Shown piece by piece: positions 11,267 through 11,653 of a DNA stretch of 11,653 nt. Position 1 is the first letter of the stretch, and the number at the start of each line of letters is the position of its first letter. The translations under genes and the position numbers were made by a program. The notes under the pieces were generated by a model. The model was not told where the DNA came from. It saw only the letters and a program-made list of their open reading frames with translations, and did no database searches. This DNA comes from Pseudomonadota bacterium (GTDB taxonomy: Bacteria > Pseudomonadota > Gammaproteobacteria > Steroidobacterales > Steroidobacteraceae): assembly GCA_021815905.1 (NCBI GenBank), contig JAKAZP010000041.1:1-11653 (forward strand). Direction: 5' to 3'.

Positions 11267-11653
11267 GCGTGACCGCCCGGAATCCCGAGCCCGCGCGGCT
11301 GCCGCGGCCGGATGAGACGGCCGGGACGCGCTCCGGGGAGCGTCCCGCGCCCGGCCGCGCCCGCTCGAGCCGCGAGCGGCTGCGTCTGCCGCTCATGGTC
11401 GGCGTTCCGCTCCTGGCGATCGGCGTGGGAGGCTATTTCTACCTGACGAGCGGGCGATACCAGTCGACGGACGACGCGTATCTGCGGGCCGCCGAGGTGC
11501 AGATCAGCGCCAACGTCGCAGGCCGGGTCGGTGAAGTCGACGTGCGCGACAACGAGCCGGTACGCCGGGGTCAGCTACTCTTCCGTCTGGAAGATCGGCC
11601 GTTCCGGCTCGCGGTCGCGGCCGCGCGCGCCCGGCTCGCGAGCGCGAAGCTGG
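11263..11653 (+). CDS. EmrA/HlyD-type membrane fusion protein, 3' truncated by window edge
   Basis: Only the first 130 residues are in the window. A disordered Pro/Arg-rich cytoplasmic N-terminus (1-42) precedes one transmembrane helix (about 43-61, LPLMVGVPLLAIGVGGYFYL). The family signature then follows: STDDAYLRAAEVQISANVAG (68-87), RVGEVDVRDNEPVRRGQLLFR (88-108, the first half of the lipoyl-like domain) and LEDRPFRLAVAAARARLASA (109-128), entering the coiled-coil hairpin. Such proteins bridge an inner-membrane pump (EmrB-type MFS, or another transporter) to an outer-membrane channel for drug or lipid export. The ATG overlaps the MarR gene's stop, and a pump gene is expected immediately beyond the window. 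The symbol is withheld because the pump partner is not visible. Confidence 0.92.
   Translation, partial: MSVTARNPEPARLPRPDETAGTRSGERPAPGRARSSRERLRLPLMVGVPLLAIGVGGYFYLTSGRYQSTDDAYLRAAEVQISANVAGRVGEVDVRDNEPVRRGQLLFRLEDRPFRLAVAAARARLASAKL

Overview
The window is high-GC, densely coding bacterial chromosome. Several proteins match Enterobacteria-type families closely: an 88-residue YbiI-like zinc-finger protein with an identical C-terminal dodecapeptide, a TreA-type GH37 trehalase, a DtpA-like POT transporter, a DUF938 methyltransferase and a MarR/EmrA-type pair. This suggests a free-living, high-GC gammaproteobacterium (Steroidobacterales/Nevskiales/Xanthomonadales-like). The taxonomic call is inference. 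I see no tRNA, rRNA, CRISPR array, insertion sequence or phage gene.

Left part (1-4383): a partial gene leaves the left edge on the minus strand. Next come a plus-strand lipoprotein L,D-transpeptidase with a LysM domain and a small unrecognised plus-strand ORF. The tail of that ORF runs about 200 bases antisense into the end of a minus-strand POT-family peptide transporter. Divergent from the transporter is a creatininase-family amidohydrolase, whose start is set at a GTG by a strong ribosome binding site. A 9-4-9 perfect inverted repeat lies between the two.

Middle part (4423-7375, minus strand): a tight three-gene operon, in transcription order an exported LVIVD-repeat beta-propeller protein, a BlaI/MecI-type winged-helix repressor, and an M56 (BlaR1-like) membrane metalloprotease with HEAAH but no penicillin-binding sensor domain. 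The spacing is 5 nt and then an ATGA overlap. This looks like a protease-controlled derepression switch whose sensor is not a beta-lactam receptor, and it is the best candidate here for an undescribed system.

Right part (7571-11653): another minus-strand run of treA, ybiI, a DUF938 methyltransferase and a 119-residue conserved-looking small protein, with 12, 1 and 37 nt gaps. The trehalase keeps both catalytic carboxylates but differs from E. coli TreA at two substrate-contact positions. Divergent from treA is a MarR regulator overlapping (ATGA) the start of an EmrA/HlyD-type membrane fusion protein that is cut by the window edge. The treA-marR intergenic region carries an AT-rich array of ATATC/GATAT half-sites next to a perfect TATAAT, and a separate CCCGCTCGAGCGGG palindrome just upstream of treA.
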